Below are positions 5,572 through 14,244 of a stretch of 35,577 nucleotides of DNA, in pieces (position 1 is the first letter of the stretch; the number at the start of each line of letters is the position of its first letter). The notes under the pieces were generated by a model, which was given only the letters and a program-made list of their open reading frames with translations, had not been told where the DNA came from and did not search any database. Both the position numbers and the translations under genes were made by a program. This stretch comes from Acidimicrobiia bacterium (lineage in GTDB: Bacteria; Actinomycetota; Acidimicrobiia; Spongiisociales; SHLN01), in NCBI GenBank assembly GCA_013002865.1, contig JABDLU010000145.1:1-35577 (forward strand), read 5' to 3'.

Positions 5572-8500
5572 GCCAGCGCAACGAGCTCCGGCTCGACTCG
5601 TTCCATTGCGTCCTGGAACTGCTCGAACGCGGCGACCACTCCTGCCGTGTCATGCGCCCGGGCCAGAGTCACGACTTCCTGGCCGGCCTCGAAGGCTTCC
5701 ATGGCACCGAGCGTGCCCAGCTCACCCTTGAGCCGGTGGGCAACTTTGGCAGACGTGGCCAGATCCCCGGCTTCGACGGCGCCCCGCAGAGCGTCGAACT
5801 GTTCGGGATACCCGTCGAGGAAGATCGACGTGACCTCGGCCAGCACCTCCATGCTGCCTCCGACTCGACCGAGGGCGGCGGCGGTGTCGACCAGCGGTTC
5901 AATCGCCGGCTGTGCGACGGGCGGTTGGGGTTGATCCGGCGGGGTCGACGGGACTTCGGCCTCAATCTCTACGGGCGGGTCGGCGGTAGCGGCATAGCTG
6001 ACCAACTGTTCGATAGTGGCGAAGAGCTCCTCGGCCTGAAACGGCTTGGACACGTAGGCATCCATCCCCGCCGCCAGGCACCGGTCCCGGTCCCCCTTCA
6101 TGGCGTGCGCCGTCAGCGCCACGATCGGAATGTGGCCGCCGGTGAGCGCCTCGGCTTCCCGGATGGCCTCGGCCGCCTCCAAGCCGTCCATTTCCGGCAT
6201 CTGGACGTCCATCAGGATCACGTCGTAGTCGTCCTTCTCGAGGGCTTGCACGGCCAACAGTCCGTTCTCCACCGCGGTGACCATGTGGCCGCGCTTTTCG
6301 AGGAGCCGCATGGCCAGCTGGCGATTGGTCGGGCTGTCGTCGGCGAGCAGAACATTGACCGCCCGGCGTCGTTCTCTGATCCAGTGACGCGTGACCAGCT
6401 CCCCGGAGCCGGCGACGCCCGTCGCCACTGCCCGTACTGCTTCCAGCAGCTCGCCAGCCTCGAACGGCTTGGTGATGTAGCCGGCCGCTCCCGCCTCGCG
6501 CAGCCGGGCGGCGTCGCCGCGCTGTCCGAGCGCCGCCAGGACGATCACGCCGAGGTCCGAGAATGCTTGCAGTCCCAGGAACCGTTCCGCGAACTCGATG
6601 GCCCCGGTCTGCTTGTCGATCACGGCAACGGTGGGCTCGAACCCGGTAGCCGCCACCTGGGCGAGGATCGCGTGGGCTTCCGTCAGATCCGAGGCCGCCA
6701 GCGGGGGAAGCTTGGCCTGGCGCAAGATCTCGATCAGGTTGCGACGCGAGCCCGCGCTGTCCGAAATTACCAGGACGGGGCGGGCCTCCATCGGGCCGGC
6801 GACCCCGGACAGAGGCCCGGCATCTTCGAGGGCCCGCAGGGGTGTCGTGAAGGCGAACGTGCTCCCATGCCCGGGCTCGCTCGCCACCGTCATCCGACCC
6901 CCCATCGCCTCAGCAATGTCCTTCGAAATGCTGAGGCCGAGCCCGGTGCCCCCATAGCGGCGGGTCATCGAGCCGTCGGCCTGCGAGAAGGCCTGGAAGA
7001 TCGTCTCGAGCTTCTCGGGAGAGATGCCGATTCCCGTATCGGTCACCTCGAAGCGAAGCATCGGCTCGGTCTCATCGGTCACCGTGACCGCCACGGTGAC
7101 CGAGCCGACGTGGGTGAACTTGATGGCGTTCCCGACCAGGTTGAACAGCACCTGGCGGAGGCGGCCGGGATCACCGACAACACCGTCGGGCACCGTTTCG
7201 TCAATGTCCTGGGTCAACTCGAGGCCCTTTTCGGCGGCTTTCACGGCCAGGGTGCGGATGGTGTCCTGCACGACGTCTGTCATGCTGAACGCGATCTCCT
7301 CCAGCTCCAGCTGACCGGCTTCGATCTTGGAGAGATCGAGGATGTCGTTGATCAGCGTGAGCAACGAGTCGACCGCCGATTTGATGGTGCCGAGGTACTC
7401 GCGCTGCTCGGCGGTGAGGTCGGTTGCCAGCGACAGCTCGGTCATGCCGACGATGGCATTCATCGGGGTCCGGATCTCGTGGCTCATGTTGGCGAGGAAC
7501 TGCGACTTCACGATCGTCGCGGCCTCGGCGGCATCGCGTGCCTCCCGCAAGGCGATCTCGAAAGTCTTGCGCTCGGTGATGTCCCGGGACGCCGCCTGAA
7601 TCTCGCTGACCGCACCGGTCTGCGGATCGAAGATCGTCCGCGTGGTCGACTCCAACCAAACGTAGGTCCCGTCCTTTCGCTGCGCCCGATACGAGATGGT
7701 CTGGATCTCGGGTTGCTCGAGCATCGAGGTGTGCGCCCCGCTGACCGCCTCCAGGTCCTCCGGATGGAAGAGCTCGTAGATGTCGCGACCCACCATCTCG
7801 TCGGGGGTGTAGCCGAGCAGCGAGACGCAGGCCGGGGAGGCGTAGAGATAGGTTCCGTCCGGGCTGTGACGTGAAATCAGGTCGGTCGAGTTCTCAGCCA
7901 GCAGCCGGAAGCTGGCCTCGCTCTCGCGCAGGATCGCCTCCGCCCGCTTGCGGTTCGTGATATCGCGTCCGCTCACCAGCCACCCGGCAACGGCCGGGTC
8001 GTCGAGCAGGTTGGTGGCCGTCGCTTCCATATGGCGCCACGATCCATCGGCATGGCGTACGCGGTACTCGGTCGGCGAGCCCGACTCGCCTGCCGGGATG
8101 AGATCCGAGGCCGCATCGATGGCGGCATAGTCGTCCTCGTGGACGAGCTCGTAGATACTCCGGCCGACGAGGTCACCCGGCCGGTAGCCGAGGAGCGGTT
8201 CGGCCGACGGAGTTGCGAATTTGAGCACCCCGTCGGGATCCAGCGTGTAGATCAGGTCGGACACTCGCTCGACCAGCACCTGGAACCGCTGCCGGCTGTC
8301 CGCCAGTTCTGCTTCGATGCGCTGGCGGTCCGTCAGGTCGGTGGCGACGCCGATGACACTTTCGGGGCGCCCCTCGAAATCGCCGAATGGGCGCAGCGTC
8401 GTGGCAAACGTGTTTCCGGCTATCTCGACCAGCTCATCGACGTCCTCCCCGCCTAGGGCGCGTCGCACCTGGTCGAGCATGGCCGGGCTGGCTCCGAACA

Positions 8501-10205
8501 GGTCGAACACGGACCGGCCGACGGCGTAGAGCGGATCGATGCCCATCGAGGTGACGCCTGCGCCGTTCGCCAGCGTCAGCACCCCGGCGCGATCGACCAT
8601 GAACAGGCCGATCGGGACACCGCCCAGCACCGTGCGCAGTCGTGCTTCGGTGGCCCGCAACTCGGCTTCGACCGACCGCCGGTGGCGCTCCGAGGCCTGC
8701 GCCTTGATGAGGTTGGCGGCCGTCGTGACGATGGCGCTGAGCTGGTCGGTCAGCTCGGCGGTGAATCCACCGGGGCGATCGGCCAGTGCCAGCACACCGA
8801 GCGTTTCGCCGCCGATCCGGATCGGCAGGCCGAGGAAGTTCTCCGCATCGATCTCGAGCCGGATCAGTTCGGCCTTGTCGAGATTGACCGCCGCCGACTT
8901 GGATCTAATGACGCGCTCAAAGAGCTGGGCCATCGGGCCGACGTCGGGTCGGAGGCCGGGCTCGAGCGGCCCTCCTGGACGGCGCGCCACCCGGCTGTGC
9001 AGCCGGATCCGGAGGGTCTCCCCCGAACCGGACGACAGCTCGGCGATGTGGGCCCGGGTGCTGCCGGTGTGGGCGAGCATCGATTCCAGGAGGGAGCCGT
9101 ACACCTCCTCGATGTGGACGCCCGAGATGAATCGGGCCTGGGCTTCGACCACCGCGCTCATGAGGTCGCGGCTCTGAGCCAGCTTGGATTGGGTCTCCTT
9201 GAGCAGCGTGATGTCTTCAATCGACACGATGACGTTCGACAGATCGCGGAAGCCGTGGCGGGACGTCGTCGACCAATTGAGGGTGGCGTAGAACGACCGA
9301 CCGTCGAGGCGACGGCCACGCACCTCGGTCGTGATGCCGTCGGCGCCATCCCACACCGCCATGAGCTGCTCAACGAACGACTCGAGGGTCTCGGGGCCGA
9401 TCGTGGCAGCAGCCACTGGACCGATCATTTCCTGTTTGCTGGACGCGCCGATCAGGTCGAGGGCGGCGACATTGAGGTCGAGGATCTCGATCAGACCGAT
9501 GGCCTCCTCGAGCAGGCCGGGTGACGCCTCCAGATGGGCCCGCAGGTCTGTGACTCCGGCTGCTTTGAGCGCCGCCGCCCACTCACCGACGCCCGTGAAA
9601 TCCTCCCGCCACAGCGACACTGGAGCGTTCTCGAACAGGTTCCAATAGAGTCGTTCCTTGTCCCGCACGGAGGCCGAGATCGTGAACACGACCATGCGGA
9701 TCGACAGGAAGATGCCGACTTGCAGGACCAGTCCGGCGGCTTCGACCACGTGATGGTCGGTGGGCAGGTCGGACGTGACGAAGTGCCATAGCAACACCGC
9801 GCATTCCATGAGCCACAACCCGGCGACGCTTGCCAGGTAAGCCCGCCCGCGACTGCCCGCGGCGTAGATGCTGCCAAGCCCCAGAACGGCGGCGGCCGCC
9901 AGCGGAATGACGACCAGCTCGTGTGAGCCGAACAGCACCAGCCACCCGACCGGAACCACCAGAGCCCAGAGGTTCAGCAACGGGTCGAGGCGGTCGGTGC
10001 GGAGCTGCCAGATCCCGAAACCGCCGTGGGCGGCCGACAGGGCGCCGAAAACGAGCCACCCACGATCCGCGCCGGCCGAAGCGGCCACCAGCACGACAGA
10101 CGCCAGCACCACCGACAGAGTCGCCGACAGCTGAATCAGACGAGGCGCGATCGCCTCGAGCGCCCCCGACTCAGGCACGCGGTCATTCGAAAGTGCGAGT
10201 TCCAC
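5550..10205 (-). CDS. membrane hybrid sensor histidine kinase (PAS-GAF-PAS3-HK-REC2-HPt)
   Basis: This 1551-residue phosphorelay protein starts with about five to six transmembrane helices (residues ~25-180). Then come a PAS-like domain (~185-335), GAF (~345-505), three PAS domains (~515-630, 640-755, 765-880), HisKA with the phospho-accepting His909 (MSHEIRTPMN) and HATPase (~1010-1125: GNAIKF, DTGIGI, GGTGLGLSI). Receiver 1 (~1143-1262) keeps Asp1197 but lacks the N-terminal acidic pair. Receiver 2 (~1283-1400) is complete, with Asp1333 in LMDVQMPEMDG. A Pro-rich linker leads to an HPt domain with His1490 (AHRLKGELGTLGA). Phosphate would flow His909-Asp1333-His1490 to an unlinked regulator. 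It is the last gene after galM and the deaminase on this strand. The GTG start has AGAAGG very close to it, so the exact start is uncertain. The signal is unknown. Confidence 0.93.
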   Translation of the reverse strand: MELALSNDRVPESGALEAIAPRLIQLSATLSVVLASVVLVAASAGADRGWLVFGALSAAHGGFGIWQLRTDRLDPLLNLWALVVPVGWLVLFGSHELVVIPLAAAAVLGLGSIYAAGSRGRAYLASVAGLWLMECAVLLWHFVTSDLPTDHHVVEAAGLVLQVGIFLSIRMVVFTISASVRDKERLYWNLFENAPVSLWREDFTGVGEWAAALKAAGVTDLRAHLEASPGLLEEAIGLIEILDLNVAALDLIGASSKQEMIGPVAAATIGPETLESFVEQLMAVWDGADGITTEVRGRRLDGRSFYATLNWSTTSRHGFRDLSNVIVSIEDITLLKETQSKLAQSRDLMSAVVEAQARFISGVHIEEVYGSLLESMLAHTGSTRAHIAELSSGSGETLRIRLHSRVARRPGGPLEPGLRPDVGPMAQLFERVIRSKSAAVNLDKAELIRLEIDAENFLGLPIRIGGETLGVLALADRPGGFTAELTDQLSAIVTTAANLIKAQASERHRRSVEAELRATEARLRTVLGGVPIGLFMVDRAGVLTLANGAGVTSMGIDPLYAVGRSVFDLFGASPAMLDQVRRALGGEDVDELVEIAGNTFATTLRPFGDFEGRPESVIGVATDLTDRQRIEAELADSRQRFQVLVERVSDLIYTLDPDGVLKFATPSAEPLLGYRPGDLVGRSIYELVHEDDYAAIDAASDLIPAGESGSPTEYRVRHADGSWRHMEATATNLLDDPAVAGWLVSGRDITNRKRAEAILRESEASFRLLAENSTDLISRHSPDGTYLYASPACVSLLGYTPDEMVGRDIYELFHPEDLEAVSGAHTSMLEQPEIQTISYRAQRKDGTYVWLESTTRTIFDPQTGAVSEIQAASRDITERKTFEIALREARDAAEAATIVKSQFLANMSHEIRTPMNAIVGMTELSLATDLTAEQREYLGTIKSAVDSLLTLINDILDLSKIEAGQLELEEIAFSMTDVVQDTIRTLAVKAAEKGLELTQDIDETVPDGVVGDPGRLRQVLFNLVGNAIKFTHVGSVTVAVTVTDETEPMLRFEVTDTGIGISPEKLETIFQAFSQADGSMTRRYGGTGLGLSISKDIAEAMGGRMTVASEPGHGSTFAFTTPLRALEDAGPLSGVAGPMEARPVLVISDSAGSRRNLIEILRQAKLPPLAASDLTEAHAILAQVAATGFEPTVAVIDKQTGAIEFAERFLGLQAFSDLGVIVLAALGQRGDAARLREAGAAGYITKPFEAGELLEAVRAVATGVAGSGELVTRHWIRERRRAVNVLLADDSPTNRQLAMRLLEKRGHMVTAVENGLLAVQALEKDDYDVILMDVQMPEMDGLEAAEAIREAEALTGGHIPIVALTAHAMKGDRDRCLAAGMDAYVSKPFQAEELFATIEQLVSYAATADPPVEIEAEVPSTPPDQPQPPVAQPAIEPLVDTAAALGRVGGSMEVLAEVTSIFLDGYPEQFDALRGAVEAGDLATSAKVAHRLKGELGTLGAMEAFEAGQEVVTLARAHDTAGVVAAFEQFQDAMERVEPELVALADGNHTD

Positions 10206-10284
10206 CTTCTATTCGTCGGCGTGGATCACCACCTGCTTGATCGGCGCGCATCGCCTTGATTGGACCGTTCCAGCGTTGTACGGC

Positions 10285-11289
10285 TCAGCGTGCGAACGCG
10301 TCGAGCTCGGTCAGCAAGGCGGCCTTGCGGTCATCGGGCAGGAAAGTGGCCACGATCGAGTTGCGCGCCACCTGCGCCAGGTCGGCCCGGCTCAGCTCGA
10401 GGTCCCGGGCAGCCGCCAGATAATTGTCGCCGATATAGCCACCGAAGTAGGCCGGGTCGTCGGAGTTGATCGTGACCGCCGCTCCGGCATCGAGCAGGGC
10501 CGTGAGGTTGTGGTCGGCCATTGTGTCGAACACCCGCAACTTGATATTGGAGAGCGGGCAGACCGTGAGGGGCACCTGATCCCGGACGACGCGTGCCAGG
10601 AGGTCCGGGTCATCGACGATGCGGACACCGTGGTCGATGCGTTCGGCTCCCAGGTCATCGAGGGCCGACCGGATGTACTCCGGTGGCCCCTCTTCACCGG
10701 CGTGAGCAACGGCCCGCAGTCCCCTGTCACGGGCGGCGGCGTACACACCGGCGAAGAGGCCGGGTGGGAACCCGGCCTCGCTGGAGTCGAGCCCGACCGC
10801 CTCGATGCGATCGAGGTAGGGACCCGCCGCGTCGAGAGTGGCGGCAGCCTCCGTTGCGGGCAGGTGGCGGAGAAAGCACATGATGAGGGCCGAGGTGATG
10901 CCGAGCCGTTCGGCGGCCGACTGCTGAGCGCGTGCGAAGCCGGCCATGAAGGTTTCGAACCCGATGCTCCGTTCGGTGTGGGTCTGGGGGTCGAAGAAGA
11001 TTTCGGCATGCCGGACCCCATCGGCATGGGCCCGCTCCAGATAGGCCCCCATCAGATCGGCGAAGTCGTCCTCGGTGATGAGCACGCCGGCTCCCTGGTA
11101 GTAGATGTCGAGGAACGACTGCAGATCGGTGAACTCGTAGGCAGTGCGCAGCTCGTCGGCCGACCGGTAGGGCAGGTCGACGCCGTTGCGCTCCGCCAGG
11201 GTGAACATCAGCTCCGGCTCCAGCGTGCCTTCGATGTGGAGGTGGAGCTCAGCCTTCGGCAAGCCCCGCACATACGCCTCGAGTTCCAT
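10285..11289 (-). CDS. adenine deaminase (adenosine deaminase family, type 2)
   Basis: This 334-residue metal-dependent hydrolase hydrolyses adenine to hypoxanthine and ammonia in purine salvage. The family zinc ligands and catalytic residues are visible in KAELHLHIEG near the start, VAHAGEEGPPEYI (His and catalytic Glu), RIDHGVR, and NSDDPAYFGGYI near the C-terminus. The spelling HLHIEGTLEPELMF, FFDPQTHTERSIGFE, SNIKLRVFD and DDPAYFGGY matches bacterial adenine deaminases of this fold more closely than adenosine deaminases; substrate preference is inferred from that. I chose the ATG just before ELEAYVRGLPKAE; the track's extra 104 residues are antisense-like low-quality sequence overlapping galM. 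The gene begins 23 bp after galM and precedes the sensor kinase, so the three may be one transcript. Confidence 0.85.
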   Translation of the reverse strand: MELEAYVRGLPKAELHLHIEGTLEPELMFTLAERNGVDLPYRSADELRTAYEFTDLQSFLDIYYQGAGVLITEDDFADLMGAYLERAHADGVRHAEIFFDPQTHTERSIGFETFMAGFARAQQSAAERLGITSALIMCFLRHLPATEAAATLDAAGPYLDRIEAVGLDSSEAGFPPGLFAGVYAAARDRGLRAVAHAGEEGPPEYIRSALDDLGAERIDHGVRIVDDPDLLARVVRDQVPLTVCPLSNIKLRVFDTMADHNLTALLDAGAAVTINSDDPAYFGGYIGDNYLAAARDLELSRADLAQVARNSIVATFLPDDRKAALLTELDAFAR

Positions 11290-11312
11290 CCGGGTAACGC
11301 TAGTTCCAGAAA

Positions 11313-12344
11313 TCACACAGTCGAGAACCGATGCACGGTGGTATGGGCATACCGCTCCCCGGGGGCCAGGATCGTCGAAGGGAACTCTGGGCGGTTGGGC
11401 GAGTCCGGGAAATGTTGCGTCTCCAGGCATACTCCGGCGAACCGCTCGAAACCGCCATGGGGCTCGAAGCCGCGCAGATTGTTGCCGGTGTACAGCTGCA
11501 GCCCCGGCTGAGTGGTCGCCACATCCATCACACGCCCTGAGCCCGGGTCGTGGAGCCGGGCCGCCGGAGCCAGCGCCTCCCGGTGGCGCAGCACGAAGCA
11601 ATGGTCGTAGCCGATCCGGTCGCCGGGGATATCGAAGAGGTCGCGGCCGATCGGCTTTGAGGCACGAAAGTCGAACGGCGTGTCGGCAACGGGAGCGATG
11701 CGACCGGTCGGGATCTGGCCGTCATCGACCGGCAGGTAATGCTCGGCGGAGATCGCCAACTCGTGGCCGAGGATGTCCCCGGCGCCGGCCAGATTCCAAT
11801 AGGCGTGATTGGTGAGATTGAGCGGCGTGGCAGCATCGGCGGTCGCCGAGAGCGCCACGACAAGTTCGCCAGCCGACGTCAGCGAGTAGGCAGCCTCGAC
11901 CGAGACCGTCCCCGGGTAGCGGTCCTCTCCCGCCGGGCTCGTGTAGCGAAAACGCACCCCGGCTTCGTCGGCGTCTTCGAACGGCTCGGCCTCCCACAGC
12001 CGCCGTCCGAGGCCCACCTCACCTCCGTGCAAGTGATTGGGGCCGTCGGTGGCGGCCAGGCGGTACAGCTGCCCCTCCAGATGGAAGGCTGCGCCGGCAA
12101 TGCGATTGGCATACCGGCCGATGGTGCTTCCGAAGTACGGGTGGCGCTGCAGGTACCCGGCGAGTTCGGGGAACCCGAGGGTGATCGGGCCCGGTACTCC
12201 GTCCCGGTCCGGAGCCCACACGGCCACGAGGGTCGCCCCGAACGGTGTGAGCTCGACGGTCACGCCGGTGTCGTTGGCGCACGAGTACAGCTCGACGGGT
12301 GTTCCGTCCGACAGGGTTCCAAACGGGGCTCGGTCCAGGCGCAT
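11313..12344 (-). CDS. galM: galactose mutarotase (aldose 1-epimerase)
   Basis: This 343-residue cytosolic enzyme interconverts the alpha and beta anomers of galactose or glucose. Family signatures are present in order: the N-terminal beta-sandwich start, [25 protein letters not shown] (first conserved His), [12 protein letters not shown] (catalytic His), [20 protein letters not shown], and the C-terminal [19 protein letters not shown] with the catalytic Glu. The length is normal. I start it at ATG 12344 ([14 protein letters not shown]), dropping 17 implausible residues from the track ORF. It is divergent from phosphofructokinase, separated by 77 bp, which fits a sugar-catabolic neighbourhood, and heads the minus-strand unit galM - adenine deaminase - sensor kinase. 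Confidence 0.9.
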   Translation of the reverse strand: MRLDRAPFGTLSDGTPVELYSCANDTGVTVELTPFGATLVAVWAPDRDGVPGPITLGFPELAGYLQRHPYFGSTIGRYANRIAGAAFHLEGQLYRLAATDGPNHLHGGEVGLGRRLWEAEPFEDADEAGVRFRYTSPAGEDRYPGTVSVEAAYSLTSAGELVVALSATADAATPLNLTNHAYWNLAGAGDILGHELAISAEHYLPVDDGQIPTGRIAPVADTPFDFRASKPIGRDLFDIPGDRIGYDHCFVLRHREALAPAARLHDPGSGRVMDVATTQPGLQLYTGNNLRGFEPHGGFERFAGVCLETQHFPDSPNRPEFPSTILAPGERYAHTTVHRFSTV

Positions 12345-12421
12345 GCGGTCACGGTACCCGTCGGCTAACGGGTCCCGATCGCGGCCGCCTACCATCTGCC
12401 TGCCCCAGGATGGAGGAGCCG

Positions 12422-13543
12422 GTGACGCAAACGATAGGAATACTGACTGCCGGCGGGGACAGTCCCGGCCTCAACGCCGCCATTCGCGCTATCGGGAAGA
12501 CCGCCGCCCGCGCCCACGACATGCAGGTGTTTGGATTCCTCGACGGTTTCCGGGGTGTGATGGAAAACCGGACCGTCCGCCTCGACGGCGACAAGCTCTC
12601 CGGGATCCTCACCAAAGGCGGCACCATCCTCGGCACGAGCCGTGATAAGCCCCATCGAATGGAGGTCGGTGACAAGACGCTGGACATGACCGGGGCGATG
12701 ATCGAGAACTGCCAGCGGCTCGGCATAGACGCGCTGGTGTGCCTCGGCGGCGGCGGCACCCAGAAGAATGCCTACCGCCTTTCTCAAAAAGGGATGCCGC
12801 TGGTCACCCTCCCCAAGACCATCGACAACGACGTGGCGATGACGGAACGGACCTTCGGCTTCGACACCGCCCTCGCAATTGCGACCGAGGCGGTCGACCG
12901 CTTGCACTCCACCGCCCACAGCCACCATCGGATCATGGTGGTCGAGATCATGGGCCACAACACCGGCTGGCTGGCGCTCGGGTCGGGCATCGCCGGTGGA
13001 GCAGACGTCGTGCTGATCCCTGAGATCCCCTACGACATGGCCCTCGTCGCCGAATCGCTCCTCGCCCGAAAGTCGGGGGGAAGCCGGTTCAGCATCGTGG
13101 CCGTATCGGAGGGCGCCATCTCCGCAGAGAACGCCCGAAAACGCGGCGAGCTCAAGGCCCGTAAGAAAGCGGCCACCACTGATGCCGACAAAAACGAGGC
13201 CGCCGCCGCGCTCGCCACATTCGAAGAGAGCCGCGAGGGCGGGACCGCCCGGGTCGCCCGCGAGCTCGAACAGCTCACCGGCCTCGAGTCGCGCGTGACG
13301 ATCCTGGGGCACGTCCAGCGGGGCGGCACCCCCAGCCACGTCGATCGGCTGCTGGCCACCCGGCTCGGTGCCGAGGCCGCTCAGGCGGTGGCAGATGAGG
13401 ACTTCGGCATCATGATCGCCTCGCAGCGAGGCGAGGCCGTGCGCGTCCCGCTCGGCGAGGTAGCCGGCAAGCGTCGCGTCGTTCCGCTCGACCATCCATG
13501 GATCCAAACGGCTCGCCAGCTGGGCATGAGCCTGGGTGACTGA
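12422..13543 (+). CDS. 6-phosphofructokinase, group III-like
   Basis: This 373-residue enzyme phosphorylates fructose 6-phosphate at carbon 1 in glycolysis. Motifs in order are [47 protein letters not shown] (catalytic base region), [55 protein letters not shown] and [22 protein letters not shown]. Donor-determining positions are mixed. PKTIDND carries the Lys common in pyrophosphate-dependent enzymes where E. coli PfkA has Gly. GGGGT keeps the small Gly of ATP enzymes but lacks the GGDG aspartate. The phosphoryl donor is therefore uncertain. I start at GTG 12422 because GGAGGAG lies just upstream; ATG 12410 is the alternative. The stop overlaps the next start by 8 bp. Confidence 0.9.
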   Translation: MTQTIGILTAGGDSPGLNAAIRAIGKTAARAHDMQVFGFLDGFRGVMENRTVRLDGDKLSGILTKGGTILGTSRDKPHRMEVGDKTLDMTGAMIENCQRLGIDALVCLGGGGTQKNAYRLSQKGMPLVTLPKTIDNDVAMTERTFGFDTALAIATEAVDRLHSTAHSHHRIMVVEIMGHNTGWLALGSGIAGGADVVLIPEIPYDMALVAESLLARKSGGSRFSIVAVSEGAISAENARKRGELKARKKAATTDADKNEAAAALATFEESREGGTARVARELEQLTGLESRVTILGHVQRGGTPSHVDRLLATRLGAEAAQAVADEDFGIMIASQRGEAVRVPLGEVAGKRRVVPLDHPWIQTARQLGMSLGD

Positions 13544-14213
13544 GACCACGCAGTTCTTCTTCATTCCCGGGTTCGCTCTCACCGGGCAGATGTGGGCCCC
13601 GGTGACCCGAGTTCTCGGCGAACGGGCAACCGCTCTCGAGATACCGGGCGGTCTCGACTTCGACGCCGTCGTCCGGTCGCTGGCCACCGGGCGGACGGGG
13701 ATCTGGGTCGGGTATTCCATGGGCGGTCGCATCGCCCTCCGGCTCGCCCTCGACCACCCGACGTCCACGAAAGGGCTGGTGCTCATCTCGGCCACCGCCG
13801 GCATCGCCGAGCCCGCCGCCCGGCGCAAGCGGCGCGAACAGGATGAAAAACTGGCGACGGACATCGAGACGCGGGGCGTTGATTGGTTCCTCGACTACTG
13901 GACCTCGCTCCCCCTCTTCCGCACGACCCGGCGCGACCGCGCCGACCGGATCAGGGACGCCGGGCAGATCGCCGATCAGCTCCGCCGGCTTGGTCAAGGT
14001 GTCCAGCGCCCCGACTGGTCGCGGCTCGCCGAGCTGAACGCACCGGTGCTCGTCGTCGCCGGCGAGCTGGACCCCGCCTACGCCGCCACCGCCCGGGCCC
14101 TGGGAGAAGCCATCGGAGACAACGCCACGGTGTCGATCGTGCCCGGCGCGGGACACGCCGTGGTTCACGAGGCACCGGGATTAGTCGCCGAAATGGTCAC
14201 CGCCCTGGGATGA
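13536..14213 (+). CDS. alpha/beta hydrolase, MenH-like
   Basis: This 225-residue alpha/beta hydrolase has an oxyanion-loop segment [12 protein letters not shown], the nucleophile elbow GYSMGG (Ser61), an acidic residue in [10 protein letters not shown] and a catalytic His in [11 protein letters not shown], so the triad is complete. The spelling around the elbow and lid ([38 protein letters not shown]) resembles MenH, the menaquinone-pathway lyase that forms SHCHC. No other men gene is nearby, so this is a resemblance rather than an assignment. GTG 13536 overlaps the phosphofructokinase gene by 8 bp, implying co-translation. It ends 31 bp before the SARP regulator. Confidence 0.72.
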   Translation: MTETTQFFFIPGFALTGQMWAPVTRVLGERATALEIPGGLDFDAVVRSLATGRTGIWVGYSMGGRIALRLALDHPTSTKGLVLISATAGIAEPAARRKRREQDEKLATDIETRGVDWFLDYWTSLPLFRTTRRDRADRIRDAGQIADQLRRLGQGVQRPDWSRLAELNAPVLVVAGELDPAYAATARALGEAIGDNATVSIVPGAGHAVVHEAPGLVAEMVTALG

Positions 14214-14244
14214 AACCCCAGGCGTAATCGGCTACGTTGGGGCG

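Noticed and set aside
5559-7874. 771-aa plus-strand ORF opposite the sensor kinase
   Set aside because: It is a GC-rich antisense shadow; the minus strand encodes complete, motif-rich kinase domains over the same bases.
10285-11601. 438-aa form of the adenine deaminase
   Set aside because: The first 104 residues are antisense to galM-frame DNA and low quality; the family begins at ELEAYVRGLPKAELHLH.
12345-12421. Riboswitch or attenuator between galM and phosphofructokinase
   Set aside because: Only a 6-bp ACCCGT/ACGGGT stem and a possible TACCAT -10 are visible, which is too little for a structured leader.
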